Shown piece after piece: positions 1 to 11,699 of a stretch of DNA of 64,000 bases; positions within the stretch are counted from its first letter, which is position 1; every line of letters starts with the position of its first letter. The stretch is from Syngnathus acus. Lineage: Eukaryota; Chordata; Actinopteri; Syngnathiformes; Syngnathidae. The translations under genes were made by a program, and so were the position numbers. The DNA lies in contig NC_051094.1 of the NCBI RefSeq assembly GCF_901709675.1, forward strand, positions 17,646,501 to 17,710,500, in the 5' to 3' direction. The notes under the pieces are model-generated. The model was not told the origin of the DNA, ran no database searches, and worked only from the letters and a program-made list of their open reading frames with translations.

Positions 1-387
1 GCAGTGATATCAGTGATCCCGAAAGAAGGGAAGGACAGAGAGGAATGCGGCAGCTATAGACAGGAATGAAAAGTACGGATTGTATTCTGGCTATAAATTG
101 AACATCTTCAAGACACAATGCTTGAGCTTTAATCATACAGCATCAGCTACTGTGAAAACAATGTTCGAATTACGGTAGTCTGCAGATTAAATTATTTATT
201 TAGGAATAAATATCCCCAATGATCTGACATTATTTCCACTCCACTACCATCCCTTGAGTGTGATGATGAAGGAATATTTAAGGAGATGGAGCCTGGTGCC
301 TATCCTGAGCTTCTACTTACAGGTTAAATGTATAAAAATTATAATTTTACAGAGGTTTCTATATTTGTTTCAGTCCTTCCACTAAAG
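1..387 (+). mobile_element. L1/Tx1-type LINE, internal RT fragment (left part)
   Basis: Conceptual translation of the first 60 bases gives a VIPKEGKDREECGSYR-like stretch, the start of the reverse transcriptase fingers in fish L1 elements. After a gap it continues with SGYKLNIFKTQ and YLGINIPNDLTLLF, which belong much later in the RT, so an internal deletion is likely. Stops and frame breaks show it is dead. The element resumes at 4262 after two other transposons, so 1-387 and 4262-4883 are one old insertion that extends beyond the left edge of the window. The L1 assignment rests on motif recognition only. Confidence 0.7.
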
Positions 388-950
388 CAGCGGTGGCCAA
401 CCCGCGGCTCGCATGCGGCTCTTTGGCTGGTTTCATGCGGCTCTTCAGGAGATTTCACATGACAAGCGTCAAAATGCTTGGCTGGCGCTGCCATTTATTC
501 CACCTAGGTTGGCGCGCTGACCAGTTGAATCGGTTTGAGTTGAAAAGAAGAAGAAGAATGACGTACTCTAAATGATGACAAATGCGCGCGATCATTTGAG
601 TTGTAAATAATTTGTTTCAAGTTCGCTCTCAAAAGGGCAGGGAAAAAAAGCACAGCCAAACGAAAATATGAAGAACACAGGACGTTTTTAACAGAGTGGG
701 AGAGTTTATATTTTTTTGTTGAACGTAATGGCAAGCCATTCTGCCTTATATGTCAGGTATCATTAGCGCATTTCAAAGCTTCAAATCTTCAGCGTCACTT
801 CAGCTCAGTCCATCCTAATATCGACCAGGAATTTCCAAAAGGGACTGAACTTCGCACTTCGGGGGGGGGGGGGGGGGGGAATGATGTGGCTCTTTGCGAT
901 GACACAGTAAAAAATGTGGCTCTTAGTCTCTGACTGGTTGGCCACCCCTG
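388..950 (+). mobile_element. Short hAT element with 8-bp TSD
   Basis: The ends are CAGCGGTGGCCAACC and GGTTGGCCACCCCTG, imperfect inverted repeats. They are flanked by the perfect 8-bp duplication CACTAAAG (380-387 and 951-958). Inside, around 630-815, a frame reads KRKYEEHRTFL, then CLICQ, then LQRHFSSVH. This is a BED-like zinc finger of the kind at the N-terminus of hAT transposases related to GTF2IRD2/Charlie. No catalytic domain remains, so it is non-autonomous. A run of about 19 G lies near 862-880. It is inserted in one copy of the target duplication made by the neighbouring Rex3 element. Confidence 0.85.
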
Positions 951-963
951 CACTAAAGGTACC

Positions 964-3900
964 ATCCATCCATCCATCCATCTTCTTCCGCTTATCCGGG
1001 GTCGGGTCACAGGGGCAGCAGCTTTAGGAGGGACTCTCAGACTTCCCTCTCCCCAGCCACTTCATCCAGCTCATCCCGGGGGATCCCAAGGTGTTCCCAG
1101 GCCAGCTGAGAGACATAGTCTCTCCAGCGCGTCCTGGGTCGTCCCCGGGGTCTCCTACCGGCAGGACATGCCCGGAACACCTCCCCAGGGAGGCGTCCAG
1201 GAGGCATCCTGATGAGATGCCCAAGCCACCTCATCTGGCTCCTCTCAACGTGGAGGAGCAGCGGCTGTACTCCGAGTCTCTCCCGGATGACCGAGCTTCT
1301 CACCTTATCTCTAAGAGAGAGCCCGGACACCCTGCGGAGGAAACTCTTTTCGGCCGCTTGTATCCTGGATCTCGTTCTTTCGGTCACGACCCATAGCTCG
1401 TGACCATAGGTGAGGGTAGGAGCATATATCGACCGGTAAATCGAGAGCTTTGCCTTTTGGCTCAGCTCTCTCTTCACCACGACAGACCGGTACAGAGTCC
1501 GCATTACTGCCGAGGCTGCACCAATCCGCCTGTCGATTTCGCGCTCCAACCTGCCCTCACTCGTGAACAAGACCCCAAGAGAACTCCTCCACTTGGGGCA
1601 GGATCTCATCCCCAATCCGGAGAGGGCATTCCACCCTTTTCCGTCCGAGGACCATGGACTCGGATTTGGAGGTGCTGACCCTCATCCCGACCGCTTCACA
1701 CTCGGCTGCGAACCGCTCCAGTGAAAGCTGGAGATCACGGCTTGAAGAAGCCAACAGCACCACGTCGCCTGCAAAAAGCAGAGATGTGATGCTGAAGTCC
1801 CCAAACCGGACACCCTCAACGCCTTGCCTGCGCCTAGAAATTCTGTCCATAAAAATTATGAACATAATCGGTGACAAAGGGCAGCCTTGGCGGAGTCCAA
1901 CCCTCACTGGGAACGAATCCGACTTACTGCCGGAAATGCGGACCAAACTCTGGCATCGGTGACACAGGGACCGAACCGCCCTTATCAGTTGGCTCGGCAC
2001 CCCGTACTCCCGAAGCACCCTCCACACAACCTCCCGAGGGACACGGTCAAATGCCTTCTCCAAGTCCACAAAACACATGTGGACTGGTTGGGCGAACTCC
2101 CATGCCCCCTCAAGGATCCTGTCGAGGGTGTAGAGCTGGTCCACTGTTCCACGGCCAGGACGAAAGCCACACTGCTCCTCCTGAAGCCGAGGTTCGACCT
2201 CCCGACAGACCCTCCTCTCCAGCACCCCTGAAAAGACCTTGTAATTTGGAACACACCCTCCGGTCCCTCTTTTTAAAGAGGGGAACCACCACCCCAGTTT
2301 GCCAATCCAGAGACACCATCCCCGATGTCCACGCAATGTTGTAGAGGCGTTTCAGCCATGACAGCCCCACAACATTCAGAGCCTGTAAAAACTTCGGGCA
2401 GATCTCATCCACCCCCGGGGCCTTGCCACCGAGGAGTTTTTTAACTACCTCAGTGACTTCGACCCCAGAGATTGGAGAGTCCGCCTCAGAGTCTCCAGGC
2501 CCTGTTTCCACAATGGAAGGCGTGCAGTTGGAATTGAGGAGGTCTTCGAAGATTCTCCCCACCGCCTCACGACGTCCCGAGTCGAGGTCAGCAGCACGCC
2601 ATCTCCACTGTAATCAGTGTTGACGGTGCACTGCTTCCCCCTCCTGAGACACCGGATGGTGGACCAGAATTTCATTGAAGCCATCCGGAAGTCATTCTCC
2701 ATGGCCTCGCCAAACTCCTCCCACCCCCGGGTTTTTGCCTCAGCAACCGCCGAAGCCGCGTTCTGCTTGGCCATCCGGTATCTGTCAGCTGCCTCTGGAG
2801 TCCCGCAGGCCAAAACGGCCCGATAGGACTCCTCCTTCAGCTTGACGGCATCCCTTACTGCCGGTGTCCACCAGCGGGTTCGGGGATTGCCGCCACGACA
2901 GGCACCAACGACCTTACGGCCACAGCTCCGGTCGGCTGCCTCAACAATGGAGGCGCGGAACATGGTCCACTCGGACTCAATGTCCCCCGCCTCCCCCGGG
3001 ACGTGGGGAAAGCTCTTCCGGAGGTGGGAGTTGAAGCTCTTCCTGACAGAGGATTCTGCCAGACGTTCCCAGCAGACCCTCACAGAGCATTTGGGTCTGC
3101 CAGGTCGGACCGGCATATTCCCCCGCCATCGGAGGCAACCCACCACCAGGTGGTGATCAGTTGACAGCTCCGCCCCTCTCTTCACCCGAGTGTCCAAAAC
3201 ATGCGGCCGCAAATCCAATGACACGACTACAAAGTCGATCATCGAACTGCGGCCTAGGGTGCCAATTGCACACATGGACACCCTTATGCTTGAACGTGGT
3301 GTTCATTATAGAAAATCCGTGTCGAGCACAGAAGTCCAATAATAGAACACCGCTCGGGTTCAGATCGGGGGGGGGCGTTCCTCCCAATCACGCCCTTCCA
3401 GGTCTCACTGTCATTGCCCACGTGAGCATTGAAGTCACCCAGTAGAACGATGGAGTCCCCAGAAGGAGCACTCTCCAGCACTTCATCCAGGGACTCCAAA
3501 AAGGGCGGGTACTCTGAGCTGCCGTTTGGTGCATAGACACAAACAACAGTCAGGACCCGTCCCTCCACCCGCAGGCGGAGGGAGGCTACCCTCTCGTTCA
3601 CCGGGGTGTACCCCAATGTGCAGGCGCCCAGCCGGGGGGCAATAAGTATACCCATACCTGCTCGACGCCTCTCACCGTGGGCAACTCCAGAGTGGAAGAG
3701 AGTCCAGCACCTCTCAAGAGGGCTTGTACCAGAGCCCAAATTATGTGTGGAGGCAAGTCCGACTATGTTCAGTCAGAACCTTTCTGCCTCACACACCAGC
3801 TCGAGGTCCTTTCCAGCCAGAGAGGTGACATTCCATGTCCCAAGAGCCAGCTTCTGCAGCCGGGGATCAGACCGCCAAGGTCTCCGCCTTTGGCCGCCGC

Positions 3901-4261
3901 CCAGCTCACTTTGCACCCGACCCCTTTGGCCCCTCCTACAGGCGGTGAGCCCATGGGAAGGGGGACCCACGTTTTCTTTTCTGGCTGTGCCCGGCCGGGC
4001 CCCATGGGCGAAGGCCCGGCCACCAGGCGCTCGCCTTCGAGCCCCACCTCCAGGCCTGGCTCCAGAGGGGGGCCCCGGTGACCCGCGTCCGGGCGAGGGA
4101 AAACTAGGTCCATATATGTTACTCGTTATAAGGGGTCTTCTGAGCCGTGCTTTGTCTTGCCCCTCACCTAGGACCCCTTTGCCATGGGTGACCCTACCAG
4201 GGGCATAAAGCCCCAGACAACATGGCTCCTAGGATCATAGGGGCATGCAAACCCCTCCACT
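964..4261 (-). mobile_element. Rex3 (RTE-clade) non-LTR retrotransposon, near full length, degenerate
   Basis: On the minus strand it begins near 4261 and ends at 964 with a (GATG)n tail, as Rex3 does. The sequences at about 1869 and 2286 match the widely used Rex3 primer sites (CGGTGACAAAGGGCAGCC and ACCACCACCCCAGTTTGCC). The apurinic endonuclease region (about 3970-3284) shows [20 protein letters not shown] and [12 protein letters not shown]. The RT follows with FVDLEKAFDRVP and RQGCPLSPIMF, and the C-terminus reads GRPRTRWRDYVSQLAWEHLG. The reading frame is broken many times, and the usual F-ADD catalytic box is altered to FAGD near 1780. The flanks CACTAAAGGTACC (951-963) and CACTAAAGGTGCC (4262-4274) look like a 13-bp target duplication. 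Confidence 0.92.
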
Positions 4262-4883
4262 CACTAAAGGTGCCAGAACAGCAATTCCATTGTTGGGACA
4301 AACAGTTCTCAAGGTTCATTTGGCAGGGCCGGAGGCCAAAGATTAGATACCGGACTCTACAACTGACGAAAGCCATTGGAAGGGTAGGACTACCAAATTT
4401 AGACGATTATTATCTGGCTGCTCAAATGAGACCGTTAATATGTTGGTGCAAACCAGACTATTTTGTAAGGTGGAAGGAGATCGAGACCTCTATAACAGAA
4501 GGTTTTTCGGTTCAGGCAGCATTAGGGGACATGGGTCTGGCCAATAATTTGAGGAATTATGGTAACCCATGAGTCTCTTTTTCAATGGAACTTTGGAGTG
4601 AATGGGTGCTAGGGCACCGCCTGAATCAGGGCGCTAAGGTACTGAGATGATGCATATGCGATCCTGATTTTGTCCTTGCTATATTTGATGCAAGGGTGAT
4701 CATCTCAGGGCCCAACAGCATACTGCACCTTTATTGACAAGAGAGTCATGAATAGTTTCCGAAACCTTTAGATACATTTTAAATTGAGCAGCCGAAAATT
4801 CTATGATTTCTACATTTCCGAATTCGACACTACATCAATCAACTGATGAAGGAAGCGACAAATATGAGATGGGAAAATACAAT
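4262..4883 (+). mobile_element. L1/Tx1-type LINE, C-terminal fragment (right part)
   Basis: The frame from 4264 reads SLKVPEQQFHCWDKQFSRF, then IWQGRRPKIRYRTLQL, GLPNLDDYYLAAQMRPL and CWCKPDYFVRWKEIE. This is the conserved region after the RT domain of fish L1-type ORF2. It continues the fragment at 1-387 across the Rex3 insertion. After a stop at 4570, recognisable but broken sequence runs on to about 4883 (INQLMKEATNMRWEN). Confidence 0.8.
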
Positions 4884-4885
4884 AC

Positions 4886-4985
4886 AGTAATCCCTCGTTT
4901 ATCGAGGATAATTGGTTCCAAAAATCACCCGCGATGAGTGAAATCCGCGAAGTAGGGTCACCCGCTCATCTGTACATTTTTTGTG
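4886..4985. repeat. End of a MITE with ACAGTAATCCCTCG terminus
   Basis: It starts ACAGTAATCCCTCGTTTATC and continues with a tract rich in CGCGATGAGTG-like words. The same terminal sequence recurs in either orientation at about 6181-6235, 9950-10005, 21480-21556 and 40927-40970, which marks it as a dispersed family. The opposite end is not visible here because another element begins at 5014. Confidence 0.55.
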
Positions 4986-5013
4986 TGTCAATAAATGTAT
5001 ATGAAACCATTTA

Positions 5014-6350
5014 CCGTAATTTTCGGACTATAAGTCGCTCCGGAGTACAAGTCGCATCAGCCATAAAATGCCCAAAAAAGTGAAAAAAAACATATATAAA
5101 TCGCTCCGGAGTATAAATCGCATTTTGGGGGGCAATTTATTCGACAAAATCCAACACCAAGAACAGTCATGAACGAGCAACAACAGGCTAAACGATAGGT
5201 ATGCTAACGTGACATAAACACAAACAAAGAGCTGAGAACGGCCCTGACGTAACATTCAGTTATTAAAAAAAACCGATTACATAAATAACACGTTTATAAA
5301 ACCATCTGTGTCACTCCAATTCATTAAATCCATCGATCGTCCTTTGTCAACAATGCGTGCGCGCAGCTGACGGCGCTTGCACTTCAAAATATTCCACAGG
5401 CCCATATAACGATATATAAATTAGATATCAAATAACTATTATATAAGCAATAGTATTATCAAACCATCTGTGCACTCTAAATCATTAAATCCATCGATCA
5501 AATTCCTCGTCCTTTGTCAACAACGCCGCGCGTGAGCCCTGACGTCAGCCTCGTCGTTATTCCACAGATCTAGTATATAACTATATTGTAGCATTAACAA
5601 AGTAACAGGGAAAAACGTGGGTTTGGTAAACGGCTCTTTATTTAATAGAACAAACTTCCAGGCGTGTGGCGGCATGGACTTCCAGCCACGAAGGTGGAAG
5701 AGAGATCCATAGAATAGGACCGGGCGTGCGTAAAAGCCATGACCGAGCCCCATCCACCGTCCCCGGACAGCCACCCGGCCGAGCGCCGGCCCTCGACTTC
5801 CATCCACGGAGGTGAAAGAGAGCTCCGGAGAGTAGGACCGGGCGTGCGTAAAAGCCATGTCCGAGCCCCATCCACCGTCCCTGGACAGCCACCCGGCCGA
5901 GCGCCGGCCCCCGACTTCAATCCACGAAGGTGAAAGAGAGCTCCTTAGAGTAGGACCGGGCGTGGGTAAAAGCCATAATAGTTTTTCAACCCTTCTGTGT
6001 CACTCCAAATCCTTAAATCCTTCAAACTCTTCGTCCGCCGTGTCACTTAGAAACAAAGCCGCTAATGATGCCGGTAGTACGTGGGGCATCTTCGTCATCC
6101 CGTGATCAATCTTTGTCCTTTATGTAAACAACCGCCGCGCCACTCCGCGTCGCGCTGCTGACGTCACTCGAAATTCAAAAACAGTAATCCCTTGCTACAT
6201 CGCGGTTCGTTTATCGCGGTTTCACTTTTATTTTATTTTTATTTTTTTTCCGAAAATCTTTGAAAAAAAACATAAGTCGCTCCTTATTATATAGGTCGCC
6301 CCCCCACCCAAACTATGAAAAAACCGCGACTTATAGTCCGAAAATTACGG
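5014..6350. mobile_element. Non-autonomous element, CCGTA-end family (copy 1, 1.34 kb)
   Basis: The termini are CCGTAATTTTCGGACTATAA and its reverse complement, flanked by a TA duplication (5012-5013 and 6351-6352). The subterminal motif TATAAGTCGC is repeated several times near both ends, often as CTCCGGAGTATAAGTCGC. The interior holds repeated blocks with CACTCCAAATCATTAAATCC, a 118-bp GC-rich tandem array (5640-5980) and a stretch related to the ACAGTAATCCC MITE. No transposase frame is present. Copies at 6465, 10035, 12853 and 39791 share the ends. Confidence 0.85.
5640..5980. repeat. 118-bp GC-rich tandem repeat inside the CCGTA-end element
   Basis: About three units of 118 bp are visible. 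The marker GACCGGGCGTGCGTAAAAGC recurs at 5718, 5836 and 5954 (last copy with one change). The same array sits at the corresponding place in the element at 39791-41097, so it is part of the element and not a local expansion. Overlapping small ORFs on both strands here come from the repeat and are not genes. Confidence 0.85.
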
Positions 6351-6464
6351 TAAGTGCATATTTTATTATGAGAACATTAAATAATTGTTTCAAACATGTA
6401 AATAATACATTAATAGTATAAATAACATACAGAAAATTTTGTATGAATATTGAAAATATAAATA

Positions 6465-8422
6465 CCGTATTTTTCGGACTAAAAGTCGCTCCGGAGTACA
6501 AGTCGCATCAGCCATAAAATGGACAATAAAGAGGAAAAAAACATATATAAGTCGCACCGGAGTTTAAGTCGCATTTTGGGGGAAATTTATTTGACAAAAT
6601 CCAACACCAAGAACAGACATGAACCAGCAACAACAGGCTAAACGATACGGTATGCTAACGTGACATAAACACAAACGAGGAGCTGATGTAACATGAACAG
6701 TTATTCAAATAACTATAAAATAAATAACACGTTTATCAAACCATCTGTGTCACTCCAAATCATTAAATCCATCGATCGAATTCGTCGTCCTTTCTGTAAA
6801 CAACGCCGCGTGTCGGACTCGTCGTCAGTTGCAGTTCAAATTATTCCAAAGGCCCATATAACAATATATAAAGTATATATCAAATAACAATAATATAAAC
6901 AACAATTTTATCGAACCATCCGTGTCACTCCAAATCATTAAATCCATTGGAATCTTCGTCTGCTGTCACTTGAAAGAAAAAAAAAAAAAAAACACAGCTG
7001 TTGACTCCGGAACGAGGTGCGCCGCTGACATAAGACTAGATATATCAAATAAATGTAATATAAACAACAATTTTATCAAACCATCCGTGTCACTCCAAAT
7101 CATTAAATCCATCGGAATATTCATCCTCTGTGTCAATAAAAAAAACAAAAAAAACCAGCTGTTAACTCCGGACCTACGTGCGCCGCTGACGTCAGCCTCG
7201 TCATCAGTTGCGGCTCCAATTATTCCACAGATCTACGTATATTACTATATTGTAGCATTACCAAATTACCTGGCAAGACGTGGGTTTGGTAACCGGCTCT
7301 TTATTTCACAAAAAAAGAGCAACGTACATATGTGTGTGTGCTCCAAGCAAGCGCCCTGGCTCGCTCTTCCCGTCACCCCCCTGCTGCCTTCACGGCCTCA
7401 CTAGACAATCGGAAACTACTGAAGTCTAACAACATACACGTTGCTACTTTAAATAAACTATATTCAAGATTCAAGAATTTTTATTCGCCATGTTTGAGCA
7501 TGCCAAACAAGGAATTTGACTTCGGTACATCACAGCCTCTGTTCAACATTTAGGTGACTAACAACACTCAGGACATGTGCGAAAATTGACAAATATTCTC
7601 AAACATCCCCTGATCTGAAACTCCCAGGAGGGCAAGGAAAAACTCAAAACTCCAACTAGGGGAAATGAGAAACCTTGAGAAGAGACCACAGATGGGAGGA
7701 TCCCTCTTCTAGGATGACCAGGCTGCAATGGATGTAGAGTGGACACATAGTACACATAATACAGACAATTCAAAAAAGGCGTGGAGAGCAGGATGTTATT
7801 GCACAGCAATGACTCTGAGACTCTAGTGGTGTGAGTTCATCAGTGCGACAGCCTGGGGGAAGAAGCTGTCTCTGTGTCTGCTGGTTTTGGCGTACAGGAC
7901 TCTATAACGCCGTCCGTAGGGGAATAGTTTGAACAGACTGCAACCTGGGTGAGAAGGGTCTGTAGAGATGTTACTTGCACGTTTCCTGGTCCTGGACAGG
8001 TACAAGTCCTGGATAGATGGGAGGTTGATTCCAATTATCTTTTCTGCTGTCCTGATTGTCCGTTGCAGTCTGTGCTTGTCTTGTTTGGAGGCCGATCATA
8101 TATGTCAAATAACTATAACATAAATAACAAGTTTATCGAACCACCGTGTCACTCCAAATCATTAAATCTCCTGACTCCGGAAGTCGGTGAATGGAACTCA
8201 TTGTCAATGAGCCTCCAATTATTCCACAGCCATAGTGCGCCCTCATTCGGTTTAAAGTGAAAATAACATGTGAAGAGATCAACTATACTAGTAAGTAAGC
8301 AATGTGTTAATGATCAAGTAAAAATGTGTGAATAATTTCACATATAAGTTGCTCCTGAGTATAAGTCGCCCCCCCACCCAAACTATGAAAAAAAACGCGA
8401 CTTATAGTCCGAAAAATATTAT
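6465..8422. mobile_element. Non-autonomous element, CCGTA-end family (copy 2, with nested LINE)
   Basis: It starts CCGTATTTTTCGGACTAAAA and ends near 8422 with a decayed GACTTATAGTCCGAAAAATA. The subterminal TATAAGTCGC words are present. The interior has at least four copies of a block around CGTGTCACTCCAAATCATTA, spaced by roughly 100-180 bp. A 3' LINE fragment (7466-8096) is inserted inside, and element sequence resumes directly after it. Confidence 0.8.
7466..8096 (-). mobile_element. 5'-truncated L2/Rex1-type LINE (family C), 3' end only
   Basis: The minus strand encodes [18 protein letters not shown] and [17 protein letters not shown], the extreme C-terminus of the RT ORF also seen at 44103-44360. 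It ends in a 3' UTR with GGACCCTCC/CCATTGCAGCC words and the ATTCAAGATTCAAGAATTTT tail at 7466. It is dead on arrival: everything upstream of the last 80 codons is missing. Confidence 0.85.
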
Positions 8423-10034
8423 ACGTGTGTGCGTGTAACATGTTAACAAGAAGTACTGGGCAGGCTAACGAGTTAGCGGAAAGATGCTAATTCATGATCG
8501 TGCTAACACGCAAAAACGGACCTCTAAAGGAATGTAAACCGACATTTGGAGCAATACTACATTGTCCTAAAGGTTAGACATATGTGATCGTTCATTTCTC
8601 TTGTTAGGAGACTGTCAGGTCTCAGTACGATCAGACATTAAATCACACGCTGGAACGAAGAGGAGAAGACAACCAGAACAGGTTTACCTGCGAGGAGAAC
8701 AATAGAGAAAGGAACCTCCGTTACAATCTCCATCAATTCTGAGTCCTTACTCCACGTGCCCCTCTTTTTAATGTTTTGGTTGCCCTGGTTACAGAGGCGT
8801 TGCTACACTAAAGGGAGGGGAGATTGCGGCTGTAGCAACGCTGATTAGCTAAGGAATGTAGTGTGGGTTGAATTAGCACTTCATTGTCGGCCCGTGACCC
8901 CCGCAGAGTTTGTCCTCTTTCCTCAACCAGCTGTCTTCCCCCATGGTTGGCTGACTCGTCCTCGACTGTGATCAGATAACTTGAATCACGTTGATTGCCG
9001 CTTTCCTGTGGAACAATGCAACTAAACCTTTGCTAACTTTATCTACTTGGTAAATTAACACAATAATAATAAGTAACTTGTCCTAAACACTTCAACAAAC
9101 ATTGAATAAATATGGGATAACTTGTATGCAACTACTTCAAACTGTATATAACACTTAACAAAGAAAAACAGTTCTGACCAACAACAATCTATGAACCAAA
9201 CCTACAGTTAACTAAAAGGAATGAAGTTTCTTTGAACCAAATAAGAACATTTCTCCTATGCAAATAAGCTCTGCTCATTGTTAGTGAAGGCCTCTTACAG
9301 GAACAAAAACACACAGACAATATAAGGACAGGAAGGATACATATGGCTGACAGGGATCAAAAGACATCCCTGTCACTAAAGAGGAAGAACCTAGATAAAA
9401 GGAAAGTCATAAACTCGTAAAGACAAGGCCTCCAGGTCTGGCAGGCCAAGGCTTCACTTGAATTATTCCAACAGAGACCCACTTACATCGTCAATGACTG
9501 CTGTACCACTGTAACATGTATGTACACGAACGTGAAACAGGAAGTCGTATCGCCTGAAAACGGCCTTCAAAATAAAGCACCCCACCTCAAATCAAAGCAC
9601 GACTGAATAACATAACATGGAGAATTCTTAACACATTGTAAATATGTTTTTAGAACAGCTTTTATTATTGTAACATTTTTTTATAACAAGGTACAAGTGT
9701 ACATACTGTAAATATGTTTTTAGAACTCTTTTATTATTATTATAAAAACATTTCTATAACAAGGTAAATATGTTTTTAGAACTCTTGTTATAATAACAAT
9801 TTTTATAAAAAGGTACAGGTGTACACACTGCAATTGTGTGGGCACTCCCTGCCTTCTACTGGCGTATGGGCAACTTTCGTGCCATAATTCCCCAAATTAG
9901 AAGTTTTATTTTGAATTTGAATTTTTTTTAATTTGGAAAAAAATCCGCGATGTAGTGAAACCGCAATAAACGAACCACGATGTAGCGAGGGATTACTGTA
10001 TTGGGATTTTTGTGGATGCTTATCAAGGGTAGTA
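8423..10034. other. Gene-free repeat-rich spacer
   Basis: No exon-like reading frame is seen on either strand. Around 9640-9840 a unit of roughly 77 bp containing TAAATATGTTTTTAGAAC is repeated three times. About 9947-10008 is an end of the ACAGTAATCCC MITE family in reverse orientation (GAGGGATTACTGT). I searched for a dpp7 exon here and did not recognise one. Confidence 0.55.
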
Positions 10035-10655
10035 CCGTAATTTTCGGACTATAAGTCGCGGTTTTTTTCATAGTTTGGGTGGGGGGGCGACTTATACTCA
10101 GGAGCGACTTATATATGTTTTTTTTCACAAATTTTTACTTGATCATTAACACATCACAAGTATAGTTGACCACTTCACATGTTATTTTTAGTATAGTTGA
10201 TCACTTCACATGCTTTGATATCTTTATCTTGAACATATTCAAAACATGAAAAATAGAGAGAGAAAATCAAATAAAGTAATTAACACTTTAAAGCGCCATA
10301 TCCTCTGGACATGTCCTCTGTCACCAGGATGACATAAAGGACGAGAAATTTGATCGATGGATTTAATGATTTTGAGTGACACAAATTGTTTGATAATATT
10401 GTTGTTTATGTGATAGTTATTTAAAATATAGTTTATATATCGTTGTATGGGCCTGTGGAATCATTTGAACTGCAGCGCGGCACACGGCACTGTTGACAAA
10501 GGACGATCGATGGATTTAATGAATTGGAGTGACACAGATGGTTTTATAAACGTGTTATTTATGTAATAGTTTTTTTAAATAACTGAATGGTACGTCAGGC
10601 CCGTTCTCAGCTCCTCGTTTGTGTTTGTCACGTTAGCATACCGTATCGTTTAACC

Positions 10656-11479
10656 CAGTGGTTCCCAAAGTGGGCGGTACCGCCCCCCTGGGGGCGGTGG
10701 AAAGATCTGGGGGGGGCGGTGAGGAAGAAAGGGGCGGTAGGGGGGCGGTAGGGGGGCGGCAGTCGATTTGTACACAACACGCCGCTCTGGCCCAGTCAGA
10801 TCCGACAGCATAGACTACAAAAGCAAAAGCTCAGGTTTGTAATTTCAAGCTTGTAATGTTCAGAATTTTATCTTATAATAAAAACCGCATTCTGGCGGTC
10901 AACATCATCTTGAGTTCAAGTCAACATGAAATTGGGGACTCGCCAGAACGCGCCGTGTTGTGTTGAGCTGGTTAGGGCAGTGGTCCCCAACCACCGGGCC
11001 GCGGACCGGTACCGGTCCGTGGGTCACTTGGTACCGGGCCGCCAAGCCGCACAGAATTTTTTTTTTATCGACGATCAATTAATTCAGGTCAAGACACTCG
11101 TCCCGGTCACGTGACATGTTTCCCCAGTCGAGCCCGCAAAGCTAATATGTGGCGACAGGCTAACTAACCAGGCAGTGAAGCATTCAAAACTGCTTCAACA
11201 CATGGAGACCAAGCATCCTGCAATAAATGACAAACCTTAAATCACTTCGGGTGTCATTGTCTCCGATTACGTCTAGATGGGACCGGCTCGTTTCTGAGAA
11301 ACAAACTCAGTGCTCCCACTAATTCAACGTAATGGTAATGATATTATAAATGTATTATTTATTTATTTATATAAATGTATTATTTATTTATATAAATGCC
11401 GGTCCTTGGGGGGGGGGCGCTGGGAATTCACTGGGGAGGCAAAGGGGGCGCCAGCCTGCAAAAGTTTGGGAACCACTGG
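10656..11479. mobile_element. hAT element with CAGTGGTTCCCAAAG ends
   Basis: The termini are CAGTGGTTCCCAAAG and TTTGGGAACCACTG. They are flanked by a perfect 8-bp duplication GTTTAACC (10648-10655 and 11480-11487). The left part is GGGGCGG-rich. It contains the left half of another hAT from 10978, so it is itself a nested composite. No transposase frame survives. Confidence 0.88.
10978..11395. mobile_element. Nested hAT, left end and BED-finger fragment
   Basis: It starts CAGTGGTCCCCAACCACC after the 8-mer GGTTAGGG. It shares with 11700-12480 the block GATCAATTAATTCAGGTCAA and the zinc-finger region whose translation includes ICGDRL-like and LLQHMETKHP-like words. It ends in AT-rich TATTTATTTATATAAATG sequence without a recognisable right terminus, so it is truncated. 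Confidence 0.65.
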
Positions 11480-11699
11480 TTTAACCTGTTGTTGCTCGTT
11501 CATGTCTGTTCTTGGTGTTGGATTTTGTCGAATAAATTGCCCCCCAAGATGCGACTTATACTCCGGAGCGACTTATATGGTTTTTTTTTCACATTTTTGG
11601 GCATTTTATGGCTGGTGCGACTTATACTCCGGAGCGACTTATAGTCCGAAAATTACGGTAACCAAGAAAACAATTTAAAGGATTTATAATTGTCTACAG

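Larger units (their letters stand above)
10035..11658. mobile_element. Non-autonomous element, CCGTA-end family (copy 3, with nested hATs)
   Basis: The ends are CCGTAATTTTCGGACTATAA and its reverse complement, with TA on both sides (10033-10034 and 11659-11660). The left arm has the same CACTCCAAATCATTAAATCC-type blocks as copies 1 and 2, in reverse orientation. A hAT at 10656-11479 is inserted in it, and the host element sequence continues on both sides (CCGTATCGTTTAACC / GTTTAACCTGTTGTTGC). Confidence 0.85.

Noticed and set aside
1871-2344. Plus-strand ORFs across 1091-2344 and 2842-4208
   Set aside because: They are antisense shadows of the minus-strand Rex3 element and have no independent support.
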